A stretch of 64,000 nucleotides of DNA from Pararhizobium capsulatum DSM 1112 (GTDB lineage: Bacteria > Pseudomonadota > Alphaproteobacteria > Rhizobiales > Rhizobiaceae), in NCBI RefSeq assembly GCF_030814475.1, contig NZ_JAUSVF010000007.1, positions 1-64,000 on the forward strand, read 5' to 3'. Made by a program: the position numbers and the translations under genes. Positions 55,358 to 64,000 of this stretch are shown piece by piece; within the stretch, counting starts at the first letter, position 1, and every line of letters begins with the position of its first letter. The notes below the pieces were generated by a model that saw only the letters and a list, made by a program, of their open reading frames with translations, did no database searches and was not told the origin of the DNA.

Positions 55358-55390
55358 GTTCTATGGAGAACAAAGTTCTGCATAAAGAAC
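55358..55390. promoter_or_regulatory. Tandem GTTCT/AGAAC boxes in the operon leader
   Basis: GTTCTATGGAGAAC (55358-55371) and GTTCT-N6-AGAAC (55375-55390), 50-80 bases before the binding-protein start. A TTGACA (-35-like) is at 55323-55328. Probable regulator binding sites. Confidence 0.6.
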
Positions 55391-55440
55391 AATTTATAAA
55401 GAGGCTGAGGGGCCTCAAATCTCAAACTGGGAGATTACAA

Positions 55441-56649
55441 ATGAAGAATTCGAAATCTCGGCGCACCATTATCAAGTTGTCGACCTACGCGCTTCTTGCG
55501 ACTGTCGTGGGCATCCCGAACTTTGCCTTCGCCGATGGCAAGACACTCAAAATCGGCCAGCTTGGCGTAATGAGTGGCGCGGAGGCCTCATGGGGTCTGG
55601 TCAACAAATATGCTGCAGAGGCAACGGCCGCCATGTGGAACGAGAAGGGCGGCATCGATATCGGCGGCGAGAAATACAAGATCGAAATTGTTTCAGTCGA
55701 CGACCGAAACGATCCAAAGCTTACGGTCTCCGGTTCCGAACGCTTGATGGGACAGGAAGGCATTCGTTACGTTATCGGTCCGAATACCGATGTGACGGCA
55801 ACCAGCGTCCGCCCGATCGCCGAAAAATACAATGCAATTTATTTCCCTTACGCGTCCAGCCGCTCACTTTTCACCCAGCCGGCCGAGAATGCGGTCATGG
55901 GAATGGTGGCGAGCTATCAGGTCGCACCGGCCATCCTTGAGCTTCTGCAGAAAGAGCGGGGGGTGAAAAAGGTTGCTTTCGTTGCCCGTAACGACAGCGA
56001 TGGCCTCAGCAACCGAGACGATGGCGTCGCTGCAGCAACGAAGCTCGGTCTTGATGTTGTAGTCGCTGATGCAACTTATGAACCCAATGTTACAGACTTC
56101 TTCCCGATTATGTCGAATGTCGTTGACAAGGCTCCGGACCTGATCTTCCTGCCGGCGTCTGCACCATCCAATACGCCGCTGCTCATGCGCGCTGCCCGCG
56201 AGCTTGGCTACACGGGCTTGTTCGCCAGCGATTCCGGCCAGGATATCAAGGTTATCAAGGAAATGGCCGGTGAGTATGGCGATGGTCTTATCTCCATCGG
56301 AGGTGCATCCACTCCCGAAATTCGCAGCCAATACATGGATGCGTTCATCGAGAACTATACTAAGGTTGCAGGTGAGTGGAACGACGAAGCCGGCACCAAA
56401 GTCTATGCACTTGAAGTCATTCTTGCCGCGCTCCAAGCCGCAGGGCCTGCCGCTATTGACGATGCCAGCCTCTTCAAGAAGCAGATCGCGGACTTTTCCA
56501 TGCGCAATCCGTTCTTGAAGGCTGACAGCACACTCAGCTTCACCGGCGAGGCTGACTACGGCCAGAAGCGGCAGATCGGCGTGCCCCTTGTATTAACCGA
56601 GACCAAGGGTGGTGAGTTTGTCACCATTTCCATCGGCGCGGTGAAGTAG
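55441..56649 (+). CDS. ABC transporter substrate-binding protein (branched-chain type)
   Basis: 402 aa from ATG 55441. Signal peptide in the first ~35 residues (YALLATVVGIPNFAFA-DG). The mature protein is a LivJ/LivK-type periplasmic ligand binder (LKIGQLGVMSGAEASWGLVN ... KYKIEIVSVDDRNDPKLTVS). Ligand is inferred to be a hydantoin or carbamoyl amino acid from the gene neighbourhood; the family usually binds amino acids or amides. Confidence 0.9.
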   Translation: MKNSKSRRTIIKLSTYALLATVVGIPNFAFADGKTLKIGQLGVMSGAEASWGLVNKYAAEATAAMWNEKGGIDIGGEKYKIEIVSVDDRNDPKLTVSGSERLMGQEGIRYVIGPNTDVTATSVRPIAEKYNAIYFPYASSRSLFTQPAENAVMGMVASYQVAPAILELLQKERGVKKVAFVARNDSDGLSNRDDGVAAATKLGLDVVVADATYEPNVTDFFPIMSNVVDKAPDLIFLPASAPSNTPLLMRAARELGYTGLFASDSGQDIKVIKEMAGEYGDGLISIGGASTPEIRSQYMDAFIENYTKVAGEWNDEAGTKVYALEVILAALQAAGPAAIDDASLFKKQIADFSMRNPFLKADSTLSFTGEADYGQKRQIGVPLVLTETKGGEFVTISIGAVK

Positions 56650-56697
56650 CGGTATCGACAGCGCAAAGCAGCCAAACGCAATCGACGAAAGAACGAC

Positions 56698-57558
56698 ATG
56701 GAACAAGTCATCATAAATGGCGCGATCCTATCTGCCAACTATGCGCTGATTGCGCTTGGCCTTACTCTAATCTTCAGCATCATGAACGTGCTTAACTTTG
56801 CGCACGGTCAGATGTTCATGATCGGTGGCCTGGTAGTCTACTGGGTGTGCACGGTGTATCAAATGCCTTATGGCGTAGGCCTTGCGGCTGCTGCCATAGG
56901 TGTCGGCGCCGTGGGAATGGCGATGGAAAGAGGCCTTTTCCAGCGGGTCATGGGCTCGGCGACGCGCGAGGAGAACTCTATGCTTCTCGCCGTTGGGACC
57001 GCGTTTCTGCTGGAGAATGCTGCGCTGTATCTCTTTGGAGAAAAGCAACGCGGCATCCCACCGATGGTTCAGGGCGTCTACCGTATTGGAAGCGCGTTTC
57101 TTCCCGCAAATCGGCTGATGGTTTTTGTCATTTCGTTGCTTCTAATCGTTGTCGTTCTGTCTTTCGTCTACTACACCCGCACAGGACGAGCCATGCGCGC
57201 TCTGGCACAGGATCGTGCCGCCACCACGCTGATGGGAGTAGACGTCGGTCGTATTAGCATGTTCGGCTTCGGGCTGGGTGCTGCGCTGGCGGCAACTGCC
57301 GGCGGGCTGCTCATTTCCGTTTCCGGCGTGAACGCGGGTATCGGCACGGCAATATCCACGAAGGCCTTCATCATGATCATGATCGGCGGGGCCGGCGTCA
57401 TCGGAGGGGCCTTGTTGGGGGCTGTCGTTCTCGGGTTTGCAGAAGCCATAGGGTACGCGCTCTTTCCAGGTTCCGTCACCTATCTGATTATCTTCGTCGC
57501 TCTCATCGCGTTTCTCTTGGTGCGGCCGCAAGGGATCATGGGCAAGCCCTGGGGCTGA
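56698..57558 (+). CDS. ABC transporter permease, LivH type
   Basis: 286 aa with about eight membrane segments (ILSANYALIALGLTLIFSIM, GFGLGAALAATAGGLLISVS, LIIFVALIAFLLVRPQGIMG). LivH family: forms the channel with LivM. The start is 48 bases after the binding-protein stop. Confidence 0.92.
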   Translation: MEQVIINGAILSANYALIALGLTLIFSIMNVLNFAHGQMFMIGGLVVYWVCTVYQMPYGVGLAAAAIGVGAVGMAMERGLFQRVMGSATREENSMLLAVGTAFLLENAALYLFGEKQRGIPPMVQGVYRIGSAFLPANRLMVFVISLLLIVVVLSFVYYTRTGRAMRALAQDRAATTLMGVDVGRISMFGFGLGAALAATAGGLLISVSGVNAGIGTAISTKAFIMIMIGGAGVIGGALLGAVVLGFAEAIGYALFPGSVTYLIIFVALIAFLLVRPQGIMGKPWG

Positions 57559-57606
57559 CCATACGAGCCTTCGCGAAACTAACCCGTACCTGGCAAGGAC
57601 GACCTT

Positions 57607-58578
57607 ATGTCAAAATCATTTTCCGGGCCGCTGCATATCACTTCTACGCTTCTCCTTGACGGCAAGATCGGTTTTCGGACGATCGGCATTCTCGCGGTCT
57701 TACTCTATGCGGCGGTACCGCTTGTTCTGTCCGGCCAGGCCTACTGGCTGAACGTGATGACCAATGCCACGTTGCTTTCGTTTGCCAGCCTGGGCGTTTG
57801 GATCACGTTTGCCATCGGGCGCGTGAATATCGGGCAGGGCGCTTTCGCGCTTTTGGGAGGGTACACCTCAGCTATCCTGTCGACGGCGTACGACCTTTCC
57901 TTTTGGGTCTGCCTGCCAATTGCCGCACTGGTCGCCGCTTCTGTCGGCTTCCTTATTGGTTGGCCTTTGCTCAGACTGCGCGGAATATACTTCGCCATGG
58001 TGACGCTTAGCTTGACGGAGGCGATGCGCCTTCTATTCCTCAACACACTCGGTGCAAACGGCGGCGGTATCCTCAACATTCCTCGTCCAGCGGGTCTGTC
58101 CACGCCCCTAGCGTTCTATCTTTTCGCCGCAACGTTATTGCTGCTGGGTTATGTCGCGGTCTGGCGGCTTTCGAACAGTCGGATCGGATGGGTATTCCGT
58201 TCGATGCGCGAAAACGAAGAGCTGACGATGTCTATCGGCATCGACATTGCGCGCTATCGGGTTCTCGCTTTCGTTCTCTGCTCTGCCATGGGTGGCATCG
58301 CCGGCGCGTGTTTCGCAGCTCTGCAGCAGAACATCTATCCCGCGACCTACAACGTCTCCGATTCAATCAACTTCATGCTCTATTGCTTCCTCGGTGGACT
58401 TGAATATGCATTAGGGCCGATCGTCGGCGCATTCGGTCTCGTCATCGCCTTCGAGTTGCTGCGCTCGATTCAGGAGTACCAGGCGCTGCTGTACGGCATC
58501 CTGATGATCGTCGTCATGCTTTTTCTGCCCAATGGCCTGCTCAGTATAGGCGCGGTCTTGCGCCGTGGAGCGAGGTGA
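57607..58578 (+). CDS. ABC transporter permease, LivM type
   Basis: 323 aa with eight or so membrane segments and the LivM core (GAFALLGGYTSAILSTAYDL, RLRGIYFAMVTLSLTEAMRL, NSRIGWVFRSMRENEELTMS, ALGPIVGAFGLVIAFELLRS). AAGGACG precedes the start. Confidence 0.92.
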   Translation: MSKSFSGPLHITSTLLLDGKIGFRTIGILAVLLYAAVPLVLSGQAYWLNVMTNATLLSFASLGVWITFAIGRVNIGQGAFALLGGYTSAILSTAYDLSFWVCLPIAALVAASVGFLIGWPLLRLRGIYFAMVTLSLTEAMRLLFLNTLGANGGGILNIPRPAGLSTPLAFYLFAATLLLLGYVAVWRLSNSRIGWVFRSMRENEELTMSIGIDIARYRVLAFVLCSAMGGIAGACFAALQQNIYPATYNVSDSINFMLYCFLGGLEYALGPIVGAFGLVIAFELLRSIQEYQALLYGILMIVVMLFLPNGLLSIGAVLRRGAR

Positions 58579-58582
58579 TCCC

Positions 58583-59362
58583 ATGAGCTTCCTCGATGTT
58601 CAAAATCTCACTATGCGCTTTGGCGGCCTAACCGCGGTAAACGATATCTCCTTCAGTGTATCGAAAGGAGAAATCCTGTCGGTTATCGGCCCGAATGGTG
58701 CGGGCAAGTCTACGTTGTTCAAGTTGATCAGTTCTTTCCTGAAGCCAACGTCGGGCCAGGTCCTGCTCGATGGGATAGTCATCAGCGGTAAACAACCGCA
58801 TCAGGTGGCGCGGACCGGTGTCGTGCGGACGTTCCAGGAAACGACGGTGTTTAAGGAAATGACGGCGCTCCAGAATGTGGTCGTCGCTCATCAGCTTGGG
58901 CTGAAAGCGACGCCCTTCGGAGCCTATTTCTCCACGTCGGCGGCGCGCATCGATGCGAAGGCTTCCGCTGAAAGCGCCGCCGAAATCCTCGATTATCTGG
59001 GTCTCGGTTCGATGAAGAGCGAGCTCGCGCGCAATCTTCCTCAGGGACATCTCCGCGCCCTCGGGATTGCGATCGCGCTTGCTGCAAAGCCGCGTGTGCT
59101 GCTGCTCGACGAGCCCTTCGCGGGCATGAATTCGGAGGAAACCGACCGTGCCGTCCAGATGGTGGAGGGCATACGCAAGCGCGGGATCACCATCTTGCTC
59201 GTTGAACATGATATGCGCGCCGTTATGCGCATCAGCGATCGCATCGTCGTTGTCAGCTTCGGTTCGAAGATTGCAGAAGGTTTGCCGGCAGAAATTCGTG
59301 CCAATCCAGCTGTTATCGAAGCATATCTCGGTCAAGACGACGAGCAGATCGGGAGCTTTTGA
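58583..59362 (+). CDS. ABC transporter ATPase, LivG type
   Basis: 259 aa from ATG 58583. Walker A GPNGAGKST, Walker B VLLLDEPFAGM with the Glu, and H-loop LLVEHDM. The family signature helix reads NLPQGHLRALGIA rather than LSYGQQR; the non-canonical LPQGH may lower ATPase activity or be a real variant. Overlap region with the permease is four bases apart. Confidence 0.9.
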   Translation: MSFLDVQNLTMRFGGLTAVNDISFSVSKGEILSVIGPNGAGKSTLFKLISSFLKPTSGQVLLDGIVISGKQPHQVARTGVVRTFQETTVFKEMTALQNVVVAHQLGLKATPFGAYFSTSAARIDAKASAESAAEILDYLGLGSMKSELARNLPQGHLRALGIAIALAAKPRVLLLDEPFAGMNSEETDRAVQMVEGIRKRGITILLVEHDMRAVMRISDRIVVVSFGSKIAEGLPAEIRANPAVIEAYLGQDDEQIGSF

Positions 59363-59365
59363 GGC

Positions 59366-60091
59366 ATGGCCGTTAGCAGCACGAAATATTTTGAGGCGCG
59401 CCGGATGAGCGTTCGCTACGACCGCGTAAAAGCGATTGCCGACGTGAGCATTGGCTTTGATGCCGGCCAGATCATTTCTTTGATCGGCGCCAACGGCGCT
59501 GGAAAGAGCACGAGCCTGAGGGCCATTACTGGCCTGGCCAGTCTCACCGAAGGCGAGATCTGGTTCGATGACCAGCGCATCGACAAAATCCCGGCAGCCA
59601 AGCGGGTTGCGATGGGCATCGCCATGGTGCCGGAGGGACGTCGCGTCTTCCCGCTCATGTCGATCAGGGACAATCTTCTGATGGGCGCCTATACACGCCG
59701 CGATAATGCAGTGAAGCGCGATCTGGAACGTATTCTGGACCGCTTTCCCCGGCTGCGTGAGCGGTTCAAGCAACAGGCCGGGACATTGTCGGGCGGCGAA
59801 CAGGAGATGCTGGTCATCGGCCGTGCTTTGATGTCAAAGCCACGCCTTCTCCTGCTGGATGAACCATCGCTGGGACTGGCACCTTTGGTCGTGCGCGACA
59901 TCGCCCGCCTCATACTGGAAATCAATCGGGATGAAGGCACGACCATCGTATTGGTCGAGCAGAACTCACGTATGGCGCTGCGTATCAGCCAATACGCCTA
60001 TGTGCTTGAAAACGGGCACATAGGCCTCGAGGGAGCGTCCCAAGACCTCCTCAACGACGAAAAAGTCAAGCAACTTTATCTCGGTGGCTAA
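59366..60091 (+). CDS. ABC transporter ATPase, LivF type
   Basis: 241 aa. Walker A GANGAGKST, canonical signature LSGGEQEML, Walker B LLLLDEPSLGLAP, H-loop VLVEQNS. Starts three bases after livG stops. Pairs with LivG. Confidence 0.92.
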   Translation: MAVSSTKYFEARRMSVRYDRVKAIADVSIGFDAGQIISLIGANGAGKSTSLRAITGLASLTEGEIWFDDQRIDKIPAAKRVAMGIAMVPEGRRVFPLMSIRDNLLMGAYTRRDNAVKRDLERILDRFPRLRERFKQQAGTLSGGEQEMLVIGRALMSKPRLLLLDEPSLGLAPLVVRDIARLILEINRDEGTTIVLVEQNSRMALRISQYAYVLENGHIGLEGASQDLLNDEKVKQLYLGG

Positions 60092-60120
60092 GGGCCTCGA
60101 CAGCGGTAACGGAGAAAAAC

Positions 60121-61035
60121 ATGCCAGGAAAGATCATACTAGCAGTAGGCCAACTCGGTCCAATCGCACGCAGCGACAGCCGCGACCAGGCCGTGAAGCG
60201 ACTTGTCTATATGCTGGAACAGGCAGCGGCCCGAAATTCGGATTTTATCGTTTTCCCGGAGCTGGCACTGACCACGTTCTTCCCACGCTGGCATATCACC
60301 GATGAAGCCGAGCTGGATGCGTTCTACGAGACGGAAATGCCAAGCCCAGTGACGCAGCCGCTCTTCGATGCCGCAGTAAAACACGGAGTCGGCTTCAATC
60401 TTGGATTTGCCGAGCTCGTGACAGAAGGCGACACGAAGCGACGCTTCAATACCTCCATCGCTGTCGACAAAGCCGGAAAAATTGTCGGGAAATACCGAAA
60501 AGTGCATTTGCCTGGTCATAAGGAATACGAAGCTCATCGCCCATTCCAGCATCTGGAAAAGCGATATTTCGAGACCGGTGACCTTGGTTTTCCTGTTTTT
60601 GACATCGACGGTTTCAAGACGGGCATGTTCATCTGCAATGACCGGCGCTGGCCGGAAACATGGCGCGTGATGGGTCTCAAAGGCGCGGAATTGATCTGCG
60701 GTGGCTACAACACACCGTTGCACAATCCGCCGGTCCCGCAGCACGACCAACTCAGCTCCTTCCATCATCTTCTTTCAATGCAGGCAGGTGCTTACCAGAA
60801 CGGCGCGTGGACTGCGGCAGCCGGGAAGGTCGGTATCGAGGAAGGCTGCATGTTGCTGGGGCATTCCTGCATTGTCGCGCCCACGGGAGAGCTTGTGGCA
60901 TTGACCAACACGCTTGAGGACGAGGTCATCACGGCCGCCGCCGACTTCGCCCGCTGCCGGGAGATCCGCGAGAACATCTTCAATTTCGATCTGCATCGTG
61001 AACCGAAGAACTACGGGCTTATCGCCGCCGTCTGA
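60121..61035 (+). CDS. hyuC: N-carbamoyl-D-amino acid hydrolase
   Basis: 304 aa, the exact length of Agrobacterium D-carbamoylase. Nitrilase-fold catalytic triad E47 (FPELALTTFFPRW), K127 (KYRKVHLPG) and C172 (FICNDRRWPETWRVMG) at the same residue numbers as the characterised enzyme. It hydrolyses N-carbamoyl-D-amino acids to D-amino acids, CO2 and NH3. Third catalytic step of the hydantoin pathway; the gene follows livF after 29 bases. Confidence 0.95.
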   Translation: MPGKIILAVGQLGPIARSDSRDQAVKRLVYMLEQAAARNSDFIVFPELALTTFFPRWHITDEAELDAFYETEMPSPVTQPLFDAAVKHGVGFNLGFAELVTEGDTKRRFNTSIAVDKAGKIVGKYRKVHLPGHKEYEAHRPFQHLEKRYFETGDLGFPVFDIDGFKTGMFICNDRRWPETWRVMGLKGAELICGGYNTPLHNPPVPQHDQLSSFHHLLSMQAGAYQNGAWTAAAGKVGIEEGCMLLGHSCIVAPTGELVALTNTLEDEVITAAADFARCREIRENIFNFDLHREPKNYGLIAAV

Positions 61036-61143
61036 TCGGACGCCGTTCTACAAAGAAAAATTGTCACCGCCTTCGCATGAGGGAGGCGGAACGAGAGCGG
61101 CATGGCCGCTTACATGGGCGACAATGAGAAGAGGGAGAAGACC

Positions 61144-62139
61144 ATGCGCGCGATCCTGCTCGAACAACCCGGCGAAGCACCGGGTGTCCTGCGCATTGCC
61201 GACATCGCTCCACCCGTTGGAGGACGGGGCGATATCGTTGTCGCCGTTGCCTGTTGCGGCTGCAACTTTGCCGATACGATGATGTGGCGTGGGACTTACC
61301 CTCATCCTGCACGCTACCCACTTGTACCAGGTTATGAAATTGCTGGCACAGTGATAGCCATCGGCGCTGCCGTCCAAGACTTTTCAGTGGGAGACCGCGT
61401 GGCGGGATATGCCGAGGCGGGTGGCGGCTTCGCGGAGTTCTGCGTCGTACCGGCCGCTGCCGCGATCCGCTTGCCAGATTCCGTGCACCTTGAAACTGCG
61501 GCGGCCTTCCTCATACAAGCACAAACGGCCTGGCATCTGCTGCATACGGTATCGACTATTCGGCCGGGTGATGTCGTCCTCATTCATGCGATCGGCGGCG
61601 GTGTTGGTCTCTACCTCACCCAACTCGCAATCCAAGCAGGCGCTGCTGTAGTTGGGACAGTGGGTACTCCGGGCAAACAAATGCGAGCACTCGAATACGG
61701 AGCAAGCCTCGTCGTGAACCGCGGGGAGGCGGATTTTGTCGGAGAGATCCGCAGCTTTCTTGACGGCCGGTACTTGGACAAGATTTACGATTCCACGGGG
61801 GCGACGATTCTTGATCGCAGCTTCTCATTGCTTCGTCCACTCGGGCAGATCGTCAGCTATGGCGAGGCGGAGGGCCGACCGCTCGACAATCTTTGGGCAC
61901 GCCTCGTCGAGAAATCGGGCACCTTTTCCCGCTTTCATCTCGGTCATCTCGATTTCACCGGGCAGGCCTGGCGTGATGGTCTAAGCCTCACCCTTGCCGC
62001 AGTAGCCGACGGAACACTTCGCGTGCCCGTCGAACGCATCTTTTCCTTCGAACAGGCACAGCAGATGTACGAATGTCTCGAATCCCGGATGGTTTCGGGA
62101 AAGCTTCTGCTTGCTGTCAATCCCAATTGCAATCAATAG
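61144..62139 (+). CDS. Quinone-oxidoreductase-like MDR protein
   Basis: 331 aa from ATG 61144 (GAGGGAGAAG before it). MDR fold: GCNFADTMMWRGTYPHPARY, then VPGYEIAGTVIAIG and the coenzyme loop IHAIGGGVGLYLTQLAIQAG. No zinc-ligand pattern, so it is the zinc-independent quinone-reductase type. Its role in the hydantoin operon is unclear; it might act on a side product or an alpha-beta unsaturated intermediate. Confidence 0.85.
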   Translation: MRAILLEQPGEAPGVLRIADIAPPVGGRGDIVVAVACCGCNFADTMMWRGTYPHPARYPLVPGYEIAGTVIAIGAAVQDFSVGDRVAGYAEAGGGFAEFCVVPAAAAIRLPDSVHLETAAAFLIQAQTAWHLLHTVSTIRPGDVVLIHAIGGGVGLYLTQLAIQAGAAVVGTVGTPGKQMRALEYGASLVVNRGEADFVGEIRSFLDGRYLDKIYDSTGATILDRSFSLLRPLGQIVSYGEAEGRPLDNLWARLVEKSGTFSRFHLGHLDFTGQAWRDGLSLTLAAVADGTLRVPVERIFSFEQAQQMYECLESRMVSGKLLLAVNPNCNQ

Positions 62140-62153
62140 CCGGAGCTGAAGTC

Positions 62154-63617
62154 ATGGCAAACTACGATCTCGTCATCCGCGGTGGAACCGTCGCCACCGC
62201 AAGCGACACTTTTCAAGCAGATGTAGCGGTTTCTGACGGAAGGATCGTCGCAATCGGCGAAAATCTCGGGGGTGCCGCAAGAGAAGTTTCTGCAGTAGGG
62301 CGGCTCGTTCTGCCAGGTGGCGTGGATTCTCACTGCCATATCGAGGAACCTCAGGTTGGCGAGATCCAGAATGCCGACAGTTTCGTTTCCGCTACGTCCT
62401 CGGCAGCGGCCGGTGGCACGACGACGGTAATCTCGTTTTCACAGCAGACCAAGGGCAGCGGCATTAGCGATGCTTTGCGGGACTATCATCGCAAGGCGGC
62501 CCTCGCGCTGATCGATTATTCTTTCCATCTCGTCGTGACCGACCCCACGGATGCGGTGTTGGAAGAACTGGTGCCGCTCATCGAAGAGGGACACCGGTCA
62601 CTGAAGATCTTCATGACCTACACGAATGTTGTTCTCGATGACGAACAGACTTTGCGCGTGCTGGCGCTTGCCCGCCGCACAGGTGCGCTTGTCACGGTCC
62701 ATGCGGAAAACCATGCAGCGATCATGTATTTGACACGCGTCCTCGAAAAGGCGGGGCTGACCAGCCCCAAGCATCATGCCTGGGCCAAACCCATGCCGGT
62801 AGAGCGTGAGGCCTGCCACCGCATCATCATGCTTTCTGAGCTGCTTGATGTGCCGATCCAGATCTTCCACGTCTCCGGCGCAGAGGCGGCCGAAGAAATC
62901 CGCCGGGCGCAGAACCGCGGCTTGAAGGTTTTCGGGGAAACTTGCCCGCAGTATCTGATGTTGACGGCCCAGGATCTTGATCGGCCGAATTTTGAAGGCG
63001 CAAAGTTTCTGTGCAGTCCGGCGCCGCGTACCGAAGCCGATCAAGAGGCGCTGTGGGACTACATCCGCACCGGTACGATTGGCGTCGTTTCTTCCGACCA
63101 TGCACCGAACCGCTTTGATGACCCACACGGCAAAAAAGTCGGCGGTGAAAATGCACCTTTCAGCGCTATCCCGAACGGCGTGCCAGGGCTCGCGACACGT
63201 CTGCCAATTCTCTTCTCAGAGGGAGTAAGCAAGGGTCGTATCGACCTCAATACGTTTGTCGCGCTCACATCAACAAATCCGGCAAAACTCTTTGGCCTTC
63301 ATCCGAAGAAGGGCACGATAGCTGTCGGGGCCGATGCAGACATCGCAATCTGGGATCCGGAGCGCCAGGTAACGATCCGTAACGACATGCTACATCACCA
63401 CGTCGACTACACCGTCTATGAAGGTGTGAAGGTAAAGGGCTGGCCAATAATGACGCTCTCGCGCGGCGAGGTCATATGTGACGAAGGTGCGGTCGTCGGC
63501 AAGTCCGGTCACGGACGTTTTCTTGCGCGCGGCCCCTATGAGGCTATCAAGCCACGAGGCAAGCATGTAACGCCCTTCGATCCCGTAACGGGCAGCGTTG
63601 AAACTGCAACGCGCTGA
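62154..63617 (+). CDS. hyuH: D-hydantoinase (dihydropyrimidinase family)
   Basis: 487 aa from ATG 62154. Amidohydrolase metal ligands visible: H60 and H62 (GVDSHCHIE), carboxylated Lys151 (SLKIFMTY), H183 (VHAEN), H239 (FHVSG) and D315 (SSDHAPNR). It opens 5-monosubstituted hydantoins to N-carbamoyl amino acids. Sequence is typical of bacterial D-hydantoinases. Follows the MDR gene after 14 bases. Confidence 0.93.
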   Translation: MANYDLVIRGGTVATASDTFQADVAVSDGRIVAIGENLGGAAREVSAVGRLVLPGGVDSHCHIEEPQVGEIQNADSFVSATSSAAAGGTTTVISFSQQTKGSGISDALRDYHRKAALALIDYSFHLVVTDPTDAVLEELVPLIEEGHRSLKIFMTYTNVVLDDEQTLRVLALARRTGALVTVHAENHAAIMYLTRVLEKAGLTSPKHHAWAKPMPVEREACHRIIMLSELLDVPIQIFHVSGAEAAEEIRRAQNRGLKVFGETCPQYLMLTAQDLDRPNFEGAKFLCSPAPRTEADQEALWDYIRTGTIGVVSSDHAPNRFDDPHGKKVGGENAPFSAIPNGVPGLATRLPILFSEGVSKGRIDLNTFVALTSTNPAKLFGLHPKKGTIAVGADADIAIWDPERQVTIRNDMLHHHVDYTVYEGVKVKGWPIMTLSRGEVICDEGAVVGKSGHGRFLARGPYEAIKPRGKHVTPFDPVTGSVETATR

Positions 63618-63630
63618 AAGGACAAAGTGA

Positions 63631-64000
63631 TGAAGATAAAGGTGATCAATCCGAACACGACGCTAACGATGACCGCAAAGATTGGCGAGGCAGCGTCTTC
63701 CATTGCTTTTCCCGGGACCGAGATCGTGGCGGTCAGCCCGAATATGGGGCCAGCCTCCATCGAAGGTCATTATGATGAGGTCATCAGTGCTCTCGGCGTG
63801 GTTGACGAGGTGCGTAAGGGTTCCGCTCAAGGCTTTCACGGCTATCTTGTCGCCTGCTTCGATGATCCGGGTTTGCATGCAGCTCGAGAAGTTGCGAATG
63901 GCCCCGTTGTCGGCATCGCAGAGGCTGCCATGCACATGGCATCCTTCATCTGCGAAGGTTTTTCCATCGTCGCGACCGGCCACCGCAATCGCATCATCCT
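63631..64000 (+). CDS. hyuE: Hydantoin racemase (partial, cut by window end)
   Basis: First 123 residues: MKIKVINPNTTLTMTAKIGE, VVGIAEAAMHMASFICEGFS and VATGHRNRIIL. Asp/Glu racemase fold; the N-terminal NPNTT is the usual start of hydantoin racemases. It would interconvert D- and L-hydantoins so all substrate can reach the D-specific enzymes. Begins 13 bases after the hydantoinase stop with AAAGGACAAAG before it. Confidence 0.85.

Noticed and set aside
1..64000. CRISPR array or retron
   Set aside because: No regularly spaced short repeats and no reverse transcriptase pattern seen.

Overview
The window looks like part of a repABC-type secondary replicon (plasmid or chromid) of an alphaproteobacterium of the Rhizobium/Agrobacterium group. 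Evidence: a complete repA-repB-repC cassette with a counter-transcribed RNA candidate between repB and repC, an Omp2b/RopA-type porin, BA14K-like and DUF6894 proteins, a GcrA-type mini-protein, and many truncated insertion-sequence relics. No rRNA or intact tRNA gene and no CRISPR array was seen.

Layout. 1-10 kb: accessory DNA with a DUF6894 protein, a YciE-type ferritin-like protein, two tyrosine recombinases, a RES/Xre and a VapBC toxin-antitoxin pair, an HNH-like zinc protein, and relics of IS3, IS110 and a tRNA. 10.2-14.0 kb: the repABC replication and partition cassette. 14.3-17.7 kb: a small redox/regulation module (FMN reductase, SnoaL-like secreted protein, SDR, LysR) bounded by 40-bp direct repeats. 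17.7-24.8 kb: many small genes of unknown function, including a tightly coupled five-gene operon. 26.7-37.9 kb: an amino-acid decarboxylation island with aspartate 4-decarboxylase, two Asp:Ala-type antiporters, a large Orn/Lys/Arg decarboxylase and a porin; together these would consume cytoplasmic protons and energise the membrane, the logic of acid resistance. 38.5-50.1 kb: a second, shuffled and decayed copy of the 17.7-24.8 kb small-gene region, in which blocks keep their orientation but not their order. 50.5-53.9 kb: a DUF3300-DUF2950 pair and a BA14K-like protein. 54.3-64.0 kb: a hydantoin-utilisation operon (IclR regulator, five-gene branched-chain-type ABC importer, N-carbamoyl-D-amino acid hydrolase, quinone-oxidoreductase-like protein, D-hydantoinase, and a racemase cut by the window end).

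How the genes work together. The hydantoin operon would import 5-substituted hydantoins, racemise them, open the ring and release D-amino acids. The acid island would take in Asp, decarboxylate it to Ala and exchange the two across the membrane. The duplicated small-gene region is the part with no described function. Its operon structure, the paralogue of its first gene and the repeated copies make it the best candidate for an undescribed system. All functional calls rest on reading motifs by eye; no database search was run.
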